Assembly: GCF_014218295.1 (NCBI RefSeq) | Contig: NZ_AP023287.1 | Span: 4,464,001 to 4,528,000 of the forward strand | Direction of reading: 5' to 3' | Source of the DNA: Mycolicibacterium litorale | Lineage (GTDB): Bacteria > Actinomycetota > Actinomycetes > Mycobacteriales > Mycobacteriaceae | Length of the DNA stretch: 64,000 nucleotides | Part shown: piece after piece, positions 1 to 9,113 of the stretch | Layout: every line of letters starts with the position of its first letter | Numbering within the stretch: the stretch's first letter is position 1 | Position numbers and translations under genes: made by a program | The notes under the pieces: model-generated | The model's database searches: none | Told to the model about the DNA's origin: nothing | The model's input: only the letters and a program-made list of their open reading frames with translations

Positions 1-641
1 AGCGTGTAGCCGCGGACCTGGATGTCGCGCTCCTCCATCACGTTGAGCATCGACACCTGGATCCGCTCGGCAAGGTCGGGCAGTTCGTTGACGGCGACGA
101 TGCCGCGGTGCGCGCGCGGGATCAGACCGTAGGCGATGGTCTCCGGGTCGCCGAGGCTGCGACCCTCCGCCACCTTGATCGGGTCGATGTCGCCGACCAG
201 GTCGGCCACGCTGGTGTCCGGGGTGGCGAGCTTCTCGGTGTACCGCTCGCTGCGGTGACGCCACGCCACCTTGAGGTCGTCGCCCGAGTCCGCGGCCCGC
301 CGGATCGATTCCGGGGTGATCGGCGTGTACGGGTGCTCGCCCAGTTCCGAGCCCTCGATGACGGGCGTCCACTCGTCGAGCAGCCCGGTCAGCGCGCGCA
401 GCAACCGGGTCTTGCCCTGACCGCGCTCACCGAGCAGCACGATGTCGTGGCCGGCGATCAGTGCCCGCTCGAGCTGCGGGATCACGGTGTCCTCGAAACC
501 CAGGATGCCGGGCCACATGTCCCGCCCTTCGGCGAGCCCGGCCAGCAGGTTCTCCTGGATTTCCTGTTTGACGCCCCGCTCGCGATGGCCGGAGGCGCGT
601 AGCTCGCCGACGGTCCGGGGCAGATCCTGAGGTTGGGTCAC
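1..641 (-). CDS. Magnesium-chelatase-like AAA+ ATPase (Rv0958-type), C-terminal part outside window
   Basis: This is the N-terminal 213 residues of a ChlI/BchI-like AAA+ ATPase; the rest lies beyond base 1. A Walker A (GERGQGKT) is at residues 71-78 and a Walker B-like strand (IVAVNE) at about 181-186. It is followed by the chelatase-type stretch in which the protein is inserted into a 'MLNVMEERDIQVRG' context. The start is GTG at 641; a second GTG at 644 is equally possible. Mycobacteria make no chlorophyll, so the family name does not imply Mg insertion into porphyrin. Homologues usually pair with a VWA protein and may act as a MoxR-like remodelling ATPase (inference). In M. tuberculosis, as I recall it, this gene follows purH directly; here a kinase and a GGDEF protein sit between them. 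Confidence 0.85.
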   Translation of the reverse strand, partial: MTQPQDLPRTVGELRASGHRERGVKQEIQENLLAGLAEGRDMWPGILGFEDTVIPQLERALIAGHDIVLLGERGQGKTRLLRALTGLLDEWTPVIEGSELGEHPYTPITPESIRRAADSGDDLKVAWRHRSERYTEKLATPDTSVADLVGDIDPIKVAEGRSLGDPETIAYGLIPRAHRGIVAVNELPDLAERIQVSMLNVMEERDIQVRGYT

Positions 642-720
642 CACTCCACGCTACGACTGTGTGGCGAGTGGGGCACCGCTTCCACCGTGAGCGAACGGTG
701 ACGGCCGGTAGTCTGCGCCC

Positions 721-1944
721 ATGCCGTTGGACACCGGTCAGGTCTTCGCGGGCTACACCATCGTCCGGCTGGTGGGCACCGGCGGCATGGGTGAGGTCTA
801 TCTGGCGCAGCATCCGCGCCTGCCGCGACAGGATGCGCTCAAGGTGCTGCCCGCGTCGTTCTCCGCCGACGACGAGTACCGGCACAGGTTCAGCCGCGAA
901 GCCGATCTGGCCGCGGCGCTGTGGCATCCGCACATCGTCGGCGTCCACGACCGCGGCGAATACGACGGCCGCCTGTGGATCTCGATGGATTTCGTCGACG
1001 GTCACGATGCCGCCCGGTTGCTCGTCGACAGGTATCCGAACGGGATGCCCGCCGCCGACGTCATCGAGATCGTCACCGCGGTCGCCGACGCCCTCGACTA
1101 CGCCCATCAGCGCCAACTGCTGCACCGCGACGTCAAGCCGGCCAACATCCTCATCACCGGCCAGGACCGGGCCCGTCGGCGAATCCTGCTCGCGGACTTC
1201 GGCATCGCCCGCCACGCCGAGGACAACACCGGCCTGACGTCGTCCAACATCGCCGTCGGGTCGATGAGCTACAGCGCGCCCGAACAGCTGATGGGTCACG
1301 CCATCGACGGCCGGGCCGATCAGTACTCGCTGGCCGCGACGGCGTACCGGTTGTTCACCGGCAGCCCGCCGTTCCCGCACAGCAATCCGGCGGTGATCAT
1401 CAGCCACCACCTCAACACCCCGCCGCCCCGGCTCGGCGACACCAGGCCGGAGCTGTCGATGTTCGACGCGGCGATGGCGCGCGCGCTGGCCAAGGATCCC
1501 GCCGCGCGGTTCTTCACCTGCCATGACTTCGCCGCCGCGCTGGCCGAGGCGACCGACGTGCGGGCGGCGCCGCAGCCGCCGATCGGCGCGCCGGTCGGCC
1601 CGCCACCGGGCGTCTCCTATCCCGGGCCGCCGATCACCGCGGCGCCGAGCGGCACGCCCCCTCCGAGCGGCCGGCAGGGTCCGCCGGTGCTGGTGTCGCC
1701 GTGGCTGCCGAGCGGCGTGGCGCCCCCCGGCACGCCGTACGGTGCGGCACCGGCCGGGCCACCCCGCCGCCGGCGCAGGGGGTTGATCGTCGCGGGCGCC
1801 ATCCTCGGGGTCATCCTGCTCGTCGCGGGGCTCGTCATGGCCGTCACGCTGAGCGGCTCCGGCGACGACACCGGCGCACCGTCCGGCCGGGTGATCACCG
1901 ACGAGGGTGTGGTGATCGGCCGGCAGACCGCGATCACAGCCTGA
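721..1944 (+). CDS. Receptor-type Ser/Thr protein kinase (Pkn family)
   Basis: A 407-residue Hanks-type kinase. The Gly-rich loop GTGGMGEVY is at residues 19-27, the ATP-contacting Lys at 41, the catalytic loop HRDVKPAN at 135-142, DFG at 159-161 and APE at 186-188. All catalytic residues are present, and Thr/Ser residues lie in the activation loop (170-183). A Pro-rich juxtamembrane linker (about 285-348) leads to a basic stop-transfer patch and one TM helix (354-376). Only about 30 residues remain outside, so there is no obvious sensor domain, which is short compared with PknB or PknH. It is divergent from the chelatase gene with 79 bases between them. The next gene on this strand codes for a GGDEF-like membrane protein, so the pair may share a signalling role (inference). 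The substrate is unknown. Confidence 0.93.
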   Translation: MPLDTGQVFAGYTIVRLVGTGGMGEVYLAQHPRLPRQDALKVLPASFSADDEYRHRFSREADLAAALWHPHIVGVHDRGEYDGRLWISMDFVDGHDAARLLVDRYPNGMPAADVIEIVTAVADALDYAHQRQLLHRDVKPANILITGQDRARRRILLADFGIARHAEDNTGLTSSNIAVGSMSYSAPEQLMGHAIDGRADQYSLAATAYRLFTGSPPFPHSNPAVIISHHLNTPPPRLGDTRPELSMFDAAMARALAKDPAARFFTCHDFAAALAEATDVRAAPQPPIGAPVGPPPGVSYPGPPITAAPSGTPPPSGRQGPPVLVSPWLPSGVAPPGTPYGAAPAGPPRRRRRGLIVAGAILGVILLVAGLVMAVTLSGSGDDTGAPSGRVITDEGVVIGRQTAITA

Positions 1945-1999
1945 GCGTCCGGTTCGGACAGTTGCGCAGGGGCGTTCGCGGGACGAAGCTTGAAAAATC

Positions 2000-2020
2000 G
2001 ACGGCTGAGGCCCAGCCGTC
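2000..2020 (+). other. 8-bp perfect hairpin upstream of the GGDEF gene
   Basis: GACGGCTG (2000-2007) pairs perfectly with CAGCCGTC (2013-2020) around a 5-base loop. It lies between the kinase stop and the AAGGGGG Shine-Dalgarno of the next gene, 15 bases before the ATG. It could end kinase transcription (no U-tract follows) or mask the ribosome site of the downstream gene. Confidence 0.5.
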
Positions 2021-2035
2021 ACCACAAGGGGGTAC

Positions 2036-3154
2036 ATGACCAGCGCAGTGCGCGAATGGTGGCGCCAGCCCGACCACTACTACTGGCTCACCGCATTCCT
2101 GGCTGCCCGTGGGGCGCAGAAGAGCATCTGCCGGGTGGTCGCCGGCTCGCTCGTCGGTTTCGCCGCGGTCCTGCTGGTGTCGCTGGGTAGCCCGGCGGGA
2201 CCGTCCGGGGTGGTCGGACGCACGATCGCCGTCGTCATCGCGGTGGCACTGGTCGCCATGGCGGTCGGCTGGTGGCGTGAGGGCTGGCCGACGCAGCGGC
2301 AGTCGGCAGGCTTCGTGATCGTCGGCGCGCTGTGCGTCACCGCGTCGTGCCTGATCCAGGCCGATCCGTTCAACGGCATGTTCGGAGCCGTCACGTTCGC
2401 GGTCCTCGCCGGCTACATCGCGTTCTTCCACACCCCGCGGATGATGGCGTTCAACTTCGTGCTGGCGGTGCTCACCGGCGCGGTGCTGGCGGTCCGGGTG
2501 GCGGTCGACGGCGATCCGGCCCTTGGCGTCTCGACGCTGGTGTTCCTGATCGCGGTCAACGTCGCGATCCCGGCGACGTGCCACGCGCTGGTCCACCTGC
2601 TCGGTATCGATGTGCTCAACGCGGACATCGATCCGCTCACCGGGCTCTACAACCGCGAGGCATTCGACCGTGCCGCGGCCGCCTACATCAGCTCCCGCAA
2701 CCGTGACGACGACCGGTTCTTCGTGCTCGTCGTCATCGATCTCGACAATTTCGCCCTGCTGACGCAGGCCAAGGGCAAACAGGCCGGCGAGCGTGCGCGC
2801 GTCGCGGCGGCCCAGACGCTGCGCGAGACCACCCGGCAGAACGCGGTGATCGCGCACTTGCCGGACACCGAGTTCCTGATCGCCGACAGCTTCCCGACGA
2901 CCGACAGTTCACCGCTGGTCGAACGCGTGCGTGGCGCGATCCGCACCACGCCGCCGCGGACGTCGGCGAGCATCGGCGTGGTCACCACCCCGATGCATGA
3001 CCTCGCGGAGCGGCCGCCGGAGCAGATCCTCGACGAGCTGCTCGAGATCGCCCGCGGGGCGGTACAGGTCGCCCGACGTGCGGGCGGCAATCAGGCGCAC
3101 CACGTCAGGTGCCCCCCGCTGCGCGCGCTCGAGGACGACGAACCGCCGCTGTAG
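2036..3154 (+). CDS. Six-TM protein with degenerate GGDEF domain
   Basis: A 372-residue protein with about six TM segments (roughly 31-50, 58-79, 91-108, 116-131, 137-157 and 164-190) and a C-terminal GGDEF-fold domain (about 197-350). The GGDEF fold is recognised from 'DPLTGLYNRE' (199-208) and 'DLDNF' (235-239). The signature itself, expected as GGDEF, reads PDTEF at 276-280, so the two Gly residues that hold GTP are gone. Diguanylate cyclase activity is therefore unlikely; a structural or GTP/c-di-GMP-sensing role is more plausible. The ATG at 2036 follows an AAGGGGG Shine-Dalgarno. It ends 9 bases from the convergent purH stop. The membrane topology resembles other mycobacterial MASE-like GGDEF proteins. 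Confidence 0.85.
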   Translation: MTSAVREWWRQPDHYYWLTAFLAARGAQKSICRVVAGSLVGFAAVLLVSLGSPAGPSGVVGRTIAVVIAVALVAMAVGWWREGWPTQRQSAGFVIVGALCVTASCLIQADPFNGMFGAVTFAVLAGYIAFFHTPRMMAFNFVLAVLTGAVLAVRVAVDGDPALGVSTLVFLIAVNVAIPATCHALVHLLGIDVLNADIDPLTGLYNREAFDRAAAAYISSRNRDDDRFFVLVVIDLDNFALLTQAKGKQAGERARVAAAQTLRETTRQNAVIAHLPDTEFLIADSFPTTDSSPLVERVRGAIRTTPPRTSASIGVVTTPMHDLAERPPEQILDELLEIARGAVQVARRAGGNQAHHVRCPPLRALEDDEPPL

Positions 3155-3163
3155 CGGCGGGCC

Positions 3164-4747
3164 TCAGTGCGCGAAGTGCCGGGCGCCCGTCAGGTACAGC
3201 GCGATGCCTGCCTTGGCGGCGGCCTCGGTGACGACGTCGTCGCGCATCGACCCGCCGGGATGCACGACGGCCTTGACCCCCGCATCGGTGAGTGTCTGCA
3301 GACCGTCCGGGAACGGGAAGAACGCATCCGAGGCCGCGACGGCGCCGCGCACCCGGTCCCCGGCGCGCTGCACCGCCAACCGCGCCGCATCGACCCGGTT
3401 GACCTGGCCCATCCCGACGCCGACCGTGGCGCCGCCCGCCGCCACCACGATGGCGTTGGACTTCACGGCCCGGCAGGTGCGCCACGCGAACGCCAGGTCG
3501 GCAAGTGTGGCGGGATCGGCCGGCTCACCGGTCGCCAGCGTCCAGTTGGCGGGATCGTCGCCCGCGGCGTCGAGCGCGTCGCGCTGCTGCAGCAGCAGCC
3601 CGCCGCTGATCTGGCGCAGTTCGGTGCCTGCGGTGGGCGGTTCGGCCGCCACCAGGATGCGGATGTTCTTCTTGCGCGCGAGGATGTCCACCGCGCCGGG
3701 CTCGTACGCCGGGGCGATGATCACCTCGGTGAAGATGTCGGCGACGGTCTCGGCCATCTCGACGCTGACCGCGGTGTTGGTGGCGATCACCCCGCCGAAC
3801 GCCGACAGCGGATCGCATTCGTGGGCCTTGCGGTGCGCATCGGCCACCGACACCGAGGAGATCGCGATCCCGCACGGGTTGGCGTGTTTGATGATCGCGA
3901 CGCAGATGTCGGAGTGGTCGAACGCGGCCCGCCACGCGGCGTCGGCGTCGGTGTAGTTGTTGTACGACATCTCCTTGCCGTGCAACTGCTCGGCCTGCGC
4001 CAGCCCCGGCCACGCGGTGGGATCGCGGTAGAGCGCCGCCTGCTGGTGGGGGTTCTCGCCGTAGCGCAGCACCGCCGCCCGCCGCCAGGCGCCGCCCACC
4101 CACGCCGGCAGCTTCTGCGCGGGCTCCTCGGGCGCCAGCGTCGCCCCCATCCACGTCGCCACGGCCACGTCGTACTCGGCGGTGTGCCGGAATGCCAACG
4201 ACGCCAAGATCTTTCGTTCGGCCAGCGTGAATCCGCCGGCCCGCACCGCGGCCAGCACCCCGTCGTACCCGTTCGGTTCGACGACGACCGCCACGCTCGG
4301 GTGGTTCTTGGCCGCTGCCCGCACCATCGACGGTCCGCCGATGTCGATCTGCTCCACGCATTCGTCCATGGAGGCACCGGATTCGACGGTCTCACTGAAC
4401 GGGTAGAGGTTGACCACCACGAGGTCGAATGCCTCGACCCCGAGTTCCTCGAGCGCCGCGACGTGTTCGGGTTTGCGCAGATCGGCGAGCAGCCCGGCGT
4501 GCACCTTCGGGTGCAGGGTCTTGACGCGGCCGTCGAGCACCTCGGGGAATCCGGTGACGTCCTCCACCGGGGTGACCGGGACGCCGGCGCCGGCGATGGT
4601 CTTGGCGGTCGACCCGGTGGACACGATCGCGACCCCGGCCTCGTGCAGGCCGCGGGCCAGCTCGGTCAGGCCGGTCTTGTCGTAGACGCTGATCAGTGCG
4701 CGCCGAATCTGCTTGCGTGCCGGGGAGTTTCCCTCGTCCATGCTCAT
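3164..4747 (-). CDS. purH: Bifunctional AICAR formyltransferase / IMP cyclohydrolase
   Basis: A 527-residue cytoplasmic enzyme of the last two steps of de novo IMP synthesis. The N-terminal MGS-like cyclohydrolase domain (about 12-205) starts with '[13 protein letters not shown]'. The C-terminal AICAR transformylase domain contains the catalytic Lys-His in 'IIKHANPCG'. The length matches the family (about 520). The ATG at 4747 overlaps the purN stop by four bases, so purN and purH are translationally coupled. The operon order (membrane protein, purN, purH) is the one known in M. tuberculosis. Confidence 0.98.
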   Translation of the reverse strand: MSMDEGNSPARKQIRRALISVYDKTGLTELARGLHEAGVAIVSTGSTAKTIAGAGVPVTPVEDVTGFPEVLDGRVKTLHPKVHAGLLADLRKPEHVAALEELGVEAFDLVVVNLYPFSETVESGASMDECVEQIDIGGPSMVRAAAKNHPSVAVVVEPNGYDGVLAAVRAGGFTLAERKILASLAFRHTAEYDVAVATWMGATLAPEEPAQKLPAWVGGAWRRAAVLRYGENPHQQAALYRDPTAWPGLAQAEQLHGKEMSYNNYTDADAAWRAAFDHSDICVAIIKHANPCGIAISSVSVADAHRKAHECDPLSAFGGVIATNTAVSVEMAETVADIFTEVIIAPAYEPGAVDILARKKNIRILVAAEPPTAGTELRQISGGLLLQQRDALDAAGDDPANWTLATGEPADPATLADLAFAWRTCRAVKSNAIVVAAGGATVGVGMGQVNRVDAARLAVQRAGDRVRGAVAASDAFFPFPDGLQTLTDAGVKAVVHPGGSMRDDVVTEAAAKAGIALYLTGARHFAH

Positions 4748-5373
4748 CCCAGGGTCGCCTTTCGTCCGGTCCAGGTCACGCCGCGCTGTGCCATCGCGGC
4801 CAGGACATCCACCAGCAGCCGTCGTTCGACCACTTTGATCCGTTCGTGCAGGGTGGCCTCGTCGTCGCCGTCGTACACCGGGACCGCTTCCTGGGCCAGG
4901 ATGGGGCCGGTGTCCATCCCGGCGTCGACCAGGTGCACGGTGCAGCCGGTGACCCGCACGCCGTAGGCCAGCGAGTCGGGCACCGCGTGCGCACCGGGGA
5001 ACGCAGGCAGCAGGGCGGGATGGGTGTTGACGACGCGGCCGGGGAAGCGGGCGAGGAATTCGGGCCCGAGGATCTTCATGAAGCCCGCGGACACCACCAG
5101 GTCGGGCCGGTGTTCGGCGGTCGCGGCGGTGATCGCGGCGTCCCAGGCGGCGCGGTCGGGGTACTCCCCCAGCCGGACGGTGTAGGTGGGCACGTCGGCG
5201 GCCGCGGCGATGTCGAGTGCCGCGCAGTCGCGGTCGGTGCCGACGGCCACCACCCGCGCCGGATAGTCGCCGACGGCGGAGTCCAGCAGGGAGGCGAGCA
5301 GCGATCCGGTGCCCGAGGCGAGAACCACCAGCCGTGCCGGTGCGCTCGGAGGCACACGTAGCGGTTGCTGCAC
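4744..5373 (-). CDS. purN: Phosphoribosylglycinamide formyltransferase
   Basis: About 209 residues; transfers formyl from 10-formyl-THF to GAR in de novo purine synthesis. It has the N-terminal GART fold ('[10 protein letters not shown]'), the catalytic Asn-x-His in '[14 protein letters not shown]' and the active-site Asp in '[11 protein letters not shown]'. The frame is open to 5424, but the GTG at 5373 is preferred. It gives the family-typical N-terminus ([15 protein letters not shown]) and lies 10 bases after the stop of the upstream membrane protein. The 3' end overlaps purH by 4 bases. Confidence 0.96.
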   Translation of the reverse strand: MQQPLRVPPSAPARLVVLASGTGSLLASLLDSAVGDYPARVVAVGTDRDCAALDIAAAADVPTYTVRLGEYPDRAAWDAAITAATAEHRPDLVVSAGFMKILGPEFLARFPGRVVNTHPALLPAFPGAHAVPDSLAYGVRVTGCTVHLVDAGMDTGPILAQEAVPVYDGDDEATLHERIKVVERRLLVDVLAAMAQRGVTWTGRKATLG

Positions 5374-5383
5374 GCGCAGCAGC

Positions 5384-6826
5384 CTAGTCGGCTGGGCGGC
5401 GGGGTTCGTCGTCGGTGGGGGCACGGCCGGTGTCGGCGCCGGTGTCGCCGCCGATGTCGTCGGCGAAGTCGGCGCCGAAGTCGTCGGCGAAGAAGTGCTC
5501 CTCGGGGTCGTGCGCGACGTCCGGTACCGCCGCCGGCTCGGGGGTCTCGGGTTCCTGTCGCGTCGCCCGCGGCTCGGGGTCGACGATCGGTCCGGTCGCG
5601 GCGTCGTCCACCTCGTCGGGGTCGAGTTCGGTCTCGGCCTCGCTCTCGGCGTCGGGCTCGGGCCCGGGCTCCGGTGCGGCCACCCGGGCGCGCCGGGGCC
5701 GACGGACGATTCCGCCGGTCATCGCCACCGTCAGCCCGCCGATCACGGTGAACCACAGGAACACACCGGGCCCGAAGGTGGTCTGGTCCACGCCGACTTC
5801 ACCGAAGTTGCCGAGGCGTCCACCGCCTGCCACCCCGAGCAGCGCCATCGTCAGCGCCGCCAGCGTCGACGCGACGACGAGCTTCGCGGCGGCGATGTGG
5901 ACGGGCGCCGGCCTGCGGGCGACCTGCTGGCCGACCGCGACCGCCGATGCGGCGGCGATGATCAGCAGCGCCACCCACACCGGGCCCAGCGGCGGTGTCG
6001 GCACGGCCGCCAGGATCGGCAGCGCGGGCACGTCCCCGCCGAGGACCGTGAACGAACTGAACGTCGCCAGGCCGATGTGCGCGCTCGACCCGACGGCCAC
6101 GGCCGCGGCGCCGACGACCACGTTGGGCAGGTACAGCAGCGACAGCACGGTGAGGCTGAACTGGCCGAAGACCGAATCGGTGATCGCGAACAACTCGTGC
6201 ATGGTCGACCAGTGCACGACCAGCGATCCCGCGGTGACGACGCCGCACAGACCGGCCAGCGCCAGGACGCCCGCGCTGGCCGCGCGGAACGCCTCGGGCA
6301 GCCAGTTCGGCAGCCGGGTGGTCTGCACCGTGCGCCGTCCGACCCGGGACGCCACGCCGATCGCCGCGCCGATCAGGTGGACGGCGAGCACGCCGCCGAA
6401 CGCCCGCAGCGCCGACGGGGTCTGCAGTTCGGTCAGCACCGACGCCGCGTCGTGGATGACGGCCAGCGCGATCGCGGCGATCAGCAGCGGGCCGCCCAGC
6501 GCGGAGGCGATCACCCAGCGGGTGACGAACCACGAGCCGTACGGCGACGTCGCGGCCGCCGTGGTGCGGGCGGTCCCCCACACCATCATCAGCACCGGCA
6601 TCAACGGCATCGCCCCGAGTTCCCGGCCCCCGATGGACACCGGTACCTGGTGCACGCCCAGCCACATGCTGGCGATGGCGCCGAAGGCGCCCGTCATATC
6701 GCTGTTCGCGATGAGCAGCTGCAGCAGCGTCACCGCCGCGATGACGACGAGCGCCACGACGGACGGCCCGAAGGCGACCCGCAACAGTTCACGGGCCTGA
6801 CGGGCGCCGACTGGACGGTTCTCCAC
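5384..6826 (-). CDS. Multi-spanning membrane protein (DUF6350 / Rv0955-type)
   Basis: About 480 residues with roughly nine to ten hydrophobic segments in the first 370 residues. The conserved N-terminus is '[19 protein letters not shown]'. A hydrophilic, strongly acidic tail rich in Glu, Asp and Pro fills the last 120 residues and is likely cytoplasmic and disordered. The start is taken at GTG 6826 (VENRPVG) behind a GAGGGG Shine-Dalgarno, rather than the further-upstream ATG of the open frame at 6871. It lies just ahead of purN and is probably co-transcribed with purN-purH. The function is unknown; conserved linkage to purine genes is the only clue. Confidence 0.88.
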   Translation of the reverse strand: MENRPVGARQARELLRVAFGPSVVALVVIAAVTLLQLLIANSDMTGAFGAIASMWLGVHQVPVSIGGRELGAMPLMPVLMMVWGTARTTAAATSPYGSWFVTRWVIASALGGPLLIAAIALAVIHDAASVLTELQTPSALRAFGGVLAVHLIGAAIGVASRVGRRTVQTTRLPNWLPEAFRAASAGVLALAGLCGVVTAGSLVVHWSTMHELFAITDSVFGQFSLTVLSLLYLPNVVVGAAAVAVGSSAHIGLATFSSFTVLGGDVPALPILAAVPTPPLGPVWVALLIIAAASAVAVGQQVARRPAPVHIAAAKLVVASTLAALTMALLGVAGGGRLGNFGEVGVDQTTFGPGVFLWFTVIGGLTVAMTGGIVRRPRRARVAAPEPGPEPDAESEAETELDPDEVDDAATGPIVDPEPRATRQEPETPEPAAVPDVAHDPEEHFFADDFGADFADDIGGDTGADTGRAPTDDEPRRPAD

Positions 6827-6850
6827 CAACGGTGCCCCTCGCACAGGCTG

Positions 6851-6873
6851 GCGTGCGCGTCGGTCACGCACGC
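6851..6873 (-). terminator. Hairpin after the Rv0954-type gene
   Basis: GCGTGCG (6851-6857) pairs with CGCACGC (6867-6873), 7 bp with a 9-base loop. It starts 10 bases after the stop of the 6883-7752 gene and before the start at 6826. There is no U-tract, as is common for mycobacterial terminators. Confidence 0.45.
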
Positions 6874-6882
6874 GCGGTCAGG

Positions 6883-7752
6883 TTACGAGGGGTTGGGGCC
6901 GGACTGCTGCGACGACTGCGGTTGCTGCCCCTGGCCGGAGCCGCCACCCTGCTGCTGCTGCGGCTGACCGTAGGTCGGGAAGCCGGTGGGAGGGGTGGGC
7001 GGGCCGCTCTGCTGACCGGAGGCCGGGAAACCGCCGCTCGACGGGCCGCCACCGCCGGGGTAGCCGCCGCCGTACTGCGACGGGTAGCCGGGGCGCTGCT
7101 GCTGGGGGGCCTGCTGGTGCGAACCGGTGTGGTGCTGCTGCGGCTGGTGCTGTCCGGGCTGCTGGCCGTAGTAGGGGCCGGGGCCGCCGTACTGGCCGTA
7201 CTGCTGCTGCTGGTCGTACTTGGGCTTCGGCGTGGGCGCGGTGAGGACACCGGTGTCGAACAGCAGCGCGGCGACGGCCGACCCGGCCTGCAGCAGCGAC
7301 AGCACGATCAGCGCGTAGAGGGCCCAGCCGATCGAGGCCTGCGACGGCTTGTTGATGAGTTCGGCGATCACCAGCAACAACGCGAGCACTGACAGCACGG
7401 ACGCGATGGCGACGTAGGTGCGGCCCTTCGACAGCAGGGTCACCGCGGCGAGCAGGCCTGCGGTGAGCGCGGCGATGACCGCGAGCCCGATGCCCATCGT
7501 CGATCCGCTGACGGTGCCGCCCTGGCCGAGGAAGTCGGGCGTGTTGACCTCGAAGATCGGCCCGAAGTTGCACAGGTAGACCAGCAGGCCGAGGGCCGCG
7601 ACCACCATCAGCAGGTAGGCGGGCAACTTGTTGGGGCCTTCCTCGGCGGGCGGCTGCTCGGGCAGCTTGCCGAAGTGCTGGGTCGGCGCCGCGAACTGGG
7701 TCGTGGGTTGATTGGCCGGTGGGTATCCGGGGCTACCGGGTGAGTAGGTCAT
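6883..7752 (-). CDS. Rv0954-type membrane protein (DUF5336, '34 kDa antigen'-like)
   Basis: A 289-residue protein. A cytoplasmic Pro/Gln N-terminus of about 45 residues is followed by four TM helices (about 45-62, 84-105, 112-132 and 141-165). The tail (170-289) is low complexity, dominated by Gln, Gly, Tyr, Pro and His. The TM core with a Pro/Gln-rich tail is the DUF5336 pattern. I recall reports tying the M. tuberculosis homologue to the cell-division network, so a septal scaffold role is plausible but unproven. The start ATG at 7752 is preceded by a GAGAGG Shine-Dalgarno. It is the first of a same-strand run with the DUF6350 gene and purNH. Confidence 0.88.
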   Translation of the reverse strand: MTYSPGSPGYPPANQPTTQFAAPTQHFGKLPEQPPAEEGPNKLPAYLLMVVAALGLLVYLCNFGPIFEVNTPDFLGQGGTVSGSTMGIGLAVIAALTAGLLAAVTLLSKGRTYVAIASVLSVLALLLVIAELINKPSQASIGWALYALIVLSLLQAGSAVAALLFDTGVLTAPTPKPKYDQQQQYGQYGGPGPYYGQQPGQHQPQQHHTGSHQQAPQQQRPGYPSQYGGGYPGGGGPSSGGFPASGQQSGPPTPPTGFPTYGQPQQQQGGGSGQGQQPQSSQQSGPNPS

Positions 7753-7897
7753 GACCTCTCCTGTGCTGATCGGGCGTCGGACGTGGGCAACGCGTGCGCA
7801 TGAACACGGACCACCTGAGCAATTCGGTATCCCACGCTAGCGCACCGACGACCGCGCCCGGTGCACGACGGGTGCCTAACCGGTGTGCGGTTGCACG

Positions 7898-9013
7898 TCA
7901 CACACTCGCGAGCACCGGGTCGCCGGCGGACGCCGCTTCGGACTCCTCGATCTCGCGCACCAGCGGCAGCACCCGCTCACCGAAGTACTCGATCTCCTCC
8001 TGGAAGTGCAGGAAACCGCAGAGGATCAGGTCCACACCCCGTTTCCGGTATGCCGCAATGCGTTCCGCGATCTGCTCGGGGGTGCCGATCAGCTGGGTGC
8101 GGAAGCCGTCGTTGTACTGGACGAGGTCGTCGAACCCGGAATCCGCCCACATCCCCTTCTTGTCCCGCGTCGAGTTGCCTGCCTGCTGGACGGCGTCGCG
8201 GAAACCCTCGACCGCGGGCTTGTTCGCCTTTTCAACGATCTCGCGGAGCGTCTCCCTCGCTTCCTTCTCCGTGTCGCGGGCGATGATGAAGCCGTTGAGC
8301 CCGAACTTCACCTCCCGGCCGGCGTGGCGGGCGTGGTCGCGCACCTCGACGACCTGTTCGGTGACGCCGTCGAAGTCCTTGCCGTTGGAGAAGTACCAGT
8401 CCGCGTAGCGTCCGCCGTTGCGCCGCGCGGCCGTCGAGTTGCCGCCCTGGAACAGCTCGGGTGTGGTGACGGGTTTCGGTTTGAGCGTGAAGTCGTGGAT
8501 CCGGTAGAAGTCGCCGCGGAAGTCCACGTCGTCCTCGGTCCAGATCTTGCGCAGCACCTGCAGGAATTCGGCGCTGCGCCGGTAGCGCTCGTCGTGTTCG
8601 AGCCACGGTTCACCCAGGTGGGTGAATTCGTCCTTGAACCAGCCGGAGACGACGTTGACGGCGAACCGACCGCCCGACAGCTGATCGGCGGTCGCGCCGA
8701 GTTTGGCCAGGACGCCGGGATGCCACAGGCCGGGATGCACGGCGGCGATCACCTTGAGCCGTTCGGTGGCCAGCAGCAGTGCGAGGCTGAAACTGGTCGA
8801 CTCGTGCTGGTACTCGGCGCCGTAGCTGGCCTCGTAACGCACCTGGCTGAGCGCGTACTCGAACCCGTTGTTCTCCGCGGTGCGGGCGAGCGTGGCGTTG
8901 TAGTCGTAATTCCAGTCGGTGCGCTGCTCGATGTCGCTGGTCACCAGGCCGCCACTGACGTTGGGCACCCAGTAGGCGAACGTGACGTGGTCGGCGATGC
9001 GTTCGGTGCTCAT
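7898..9013 (-). CDS. sfnG: FMNH2-dependent dimethylsulfone monooxygenase (SfnG-type LLM)
   Basis: A 371-residue luciferase-like flavin monooxygenase. The N-terminal 'FAYWVPNVSGGLV' and 'EQRTDWNYDYN', with 'NVVSGWFKDEF' and 'WLEHDERYRRS', are characteristic of SfnG and related SsuD-like enzymes. SfnG oxidises dimethylsulfone to methanesulfinate using FMNH2 from a partner reductase; no reductase gene is adjacent. The ATG at 9013 was chosen because homology begins there; the frame is open to 9202. There is no Shine-Dalgarno. Instead a 12-codon upstream frame (GTG 9048, TGA 9012-9010) overlaps the ATG, suggesting translational coupling. It shares a divergent promoter region with the next LLM gene, where a KstR-type box sits at 9092-9105. 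Confidence 0.85.
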   Translation of the reverse strand: MSTERIADHVTFAYWVPNVSGGLVTSDIEQRTDWNYDYNATLARTAENNGFEYALSQVRYEASYGAEYQHESTSFSLALLLATERLKVIAAVHPGLWHPGVLAKLGATADQLSGGRFAVNVVSGWFKDEFTHLGEPWLEHDERYRRSAEFLQVLRKIWTEDDVDFRGDFYRIHDFTLKPKPVTTPELFQGGNSTAARRNGGRYADWYFSNGKDFDGVTEQVVEVRDHARHAGREVKFGLNGFIIARDTEKEARETLREIVEKANKPAVEGFRDAVQQAGNSTRDKKGMWADSGFDDLVQYNDGFRTQLIGTPEQIAERIAAYRKRGVDLILCGFLHFQEEIEYFGERVLPLVREIEESEAASAGDPVLASV

Positions 9014-9091
9014 GGGTCCATGGCAGCAATCGGCGCCGCCCGCGTCACGACTATCGATCGCGCTGAACTTATCGATGCTTGCCCTTCTTAC

Positions 9092-9105
9092 TAGAACACG
9101 TTCTA
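9092..9105. promoter_or_regulatory. KstR-type operator
   Basis: TAGAACACGTTCTA matches the 14-bp KstR consensus TnnAACnnGTTnnA at every fixed position. It lies 8 bases before the ATG of the F420/LLM gene and 78 bases before sfnG, so it could control both. KstR is the TetR repressor of sterol catabolism; the consensus is from published work, the site is read here. Confidence 0.8.
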
Positions 9106-9113
9106 ATTCGACC

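Noticed and set aside
1..641. Evidence of bacteriochlorophyll synthesis from a Mg-chelatase gene
   Set aside because: No other pigment genes are present, and chelatase-like AAA+ proteins are normal in non-photosynthetic mycobacteria.
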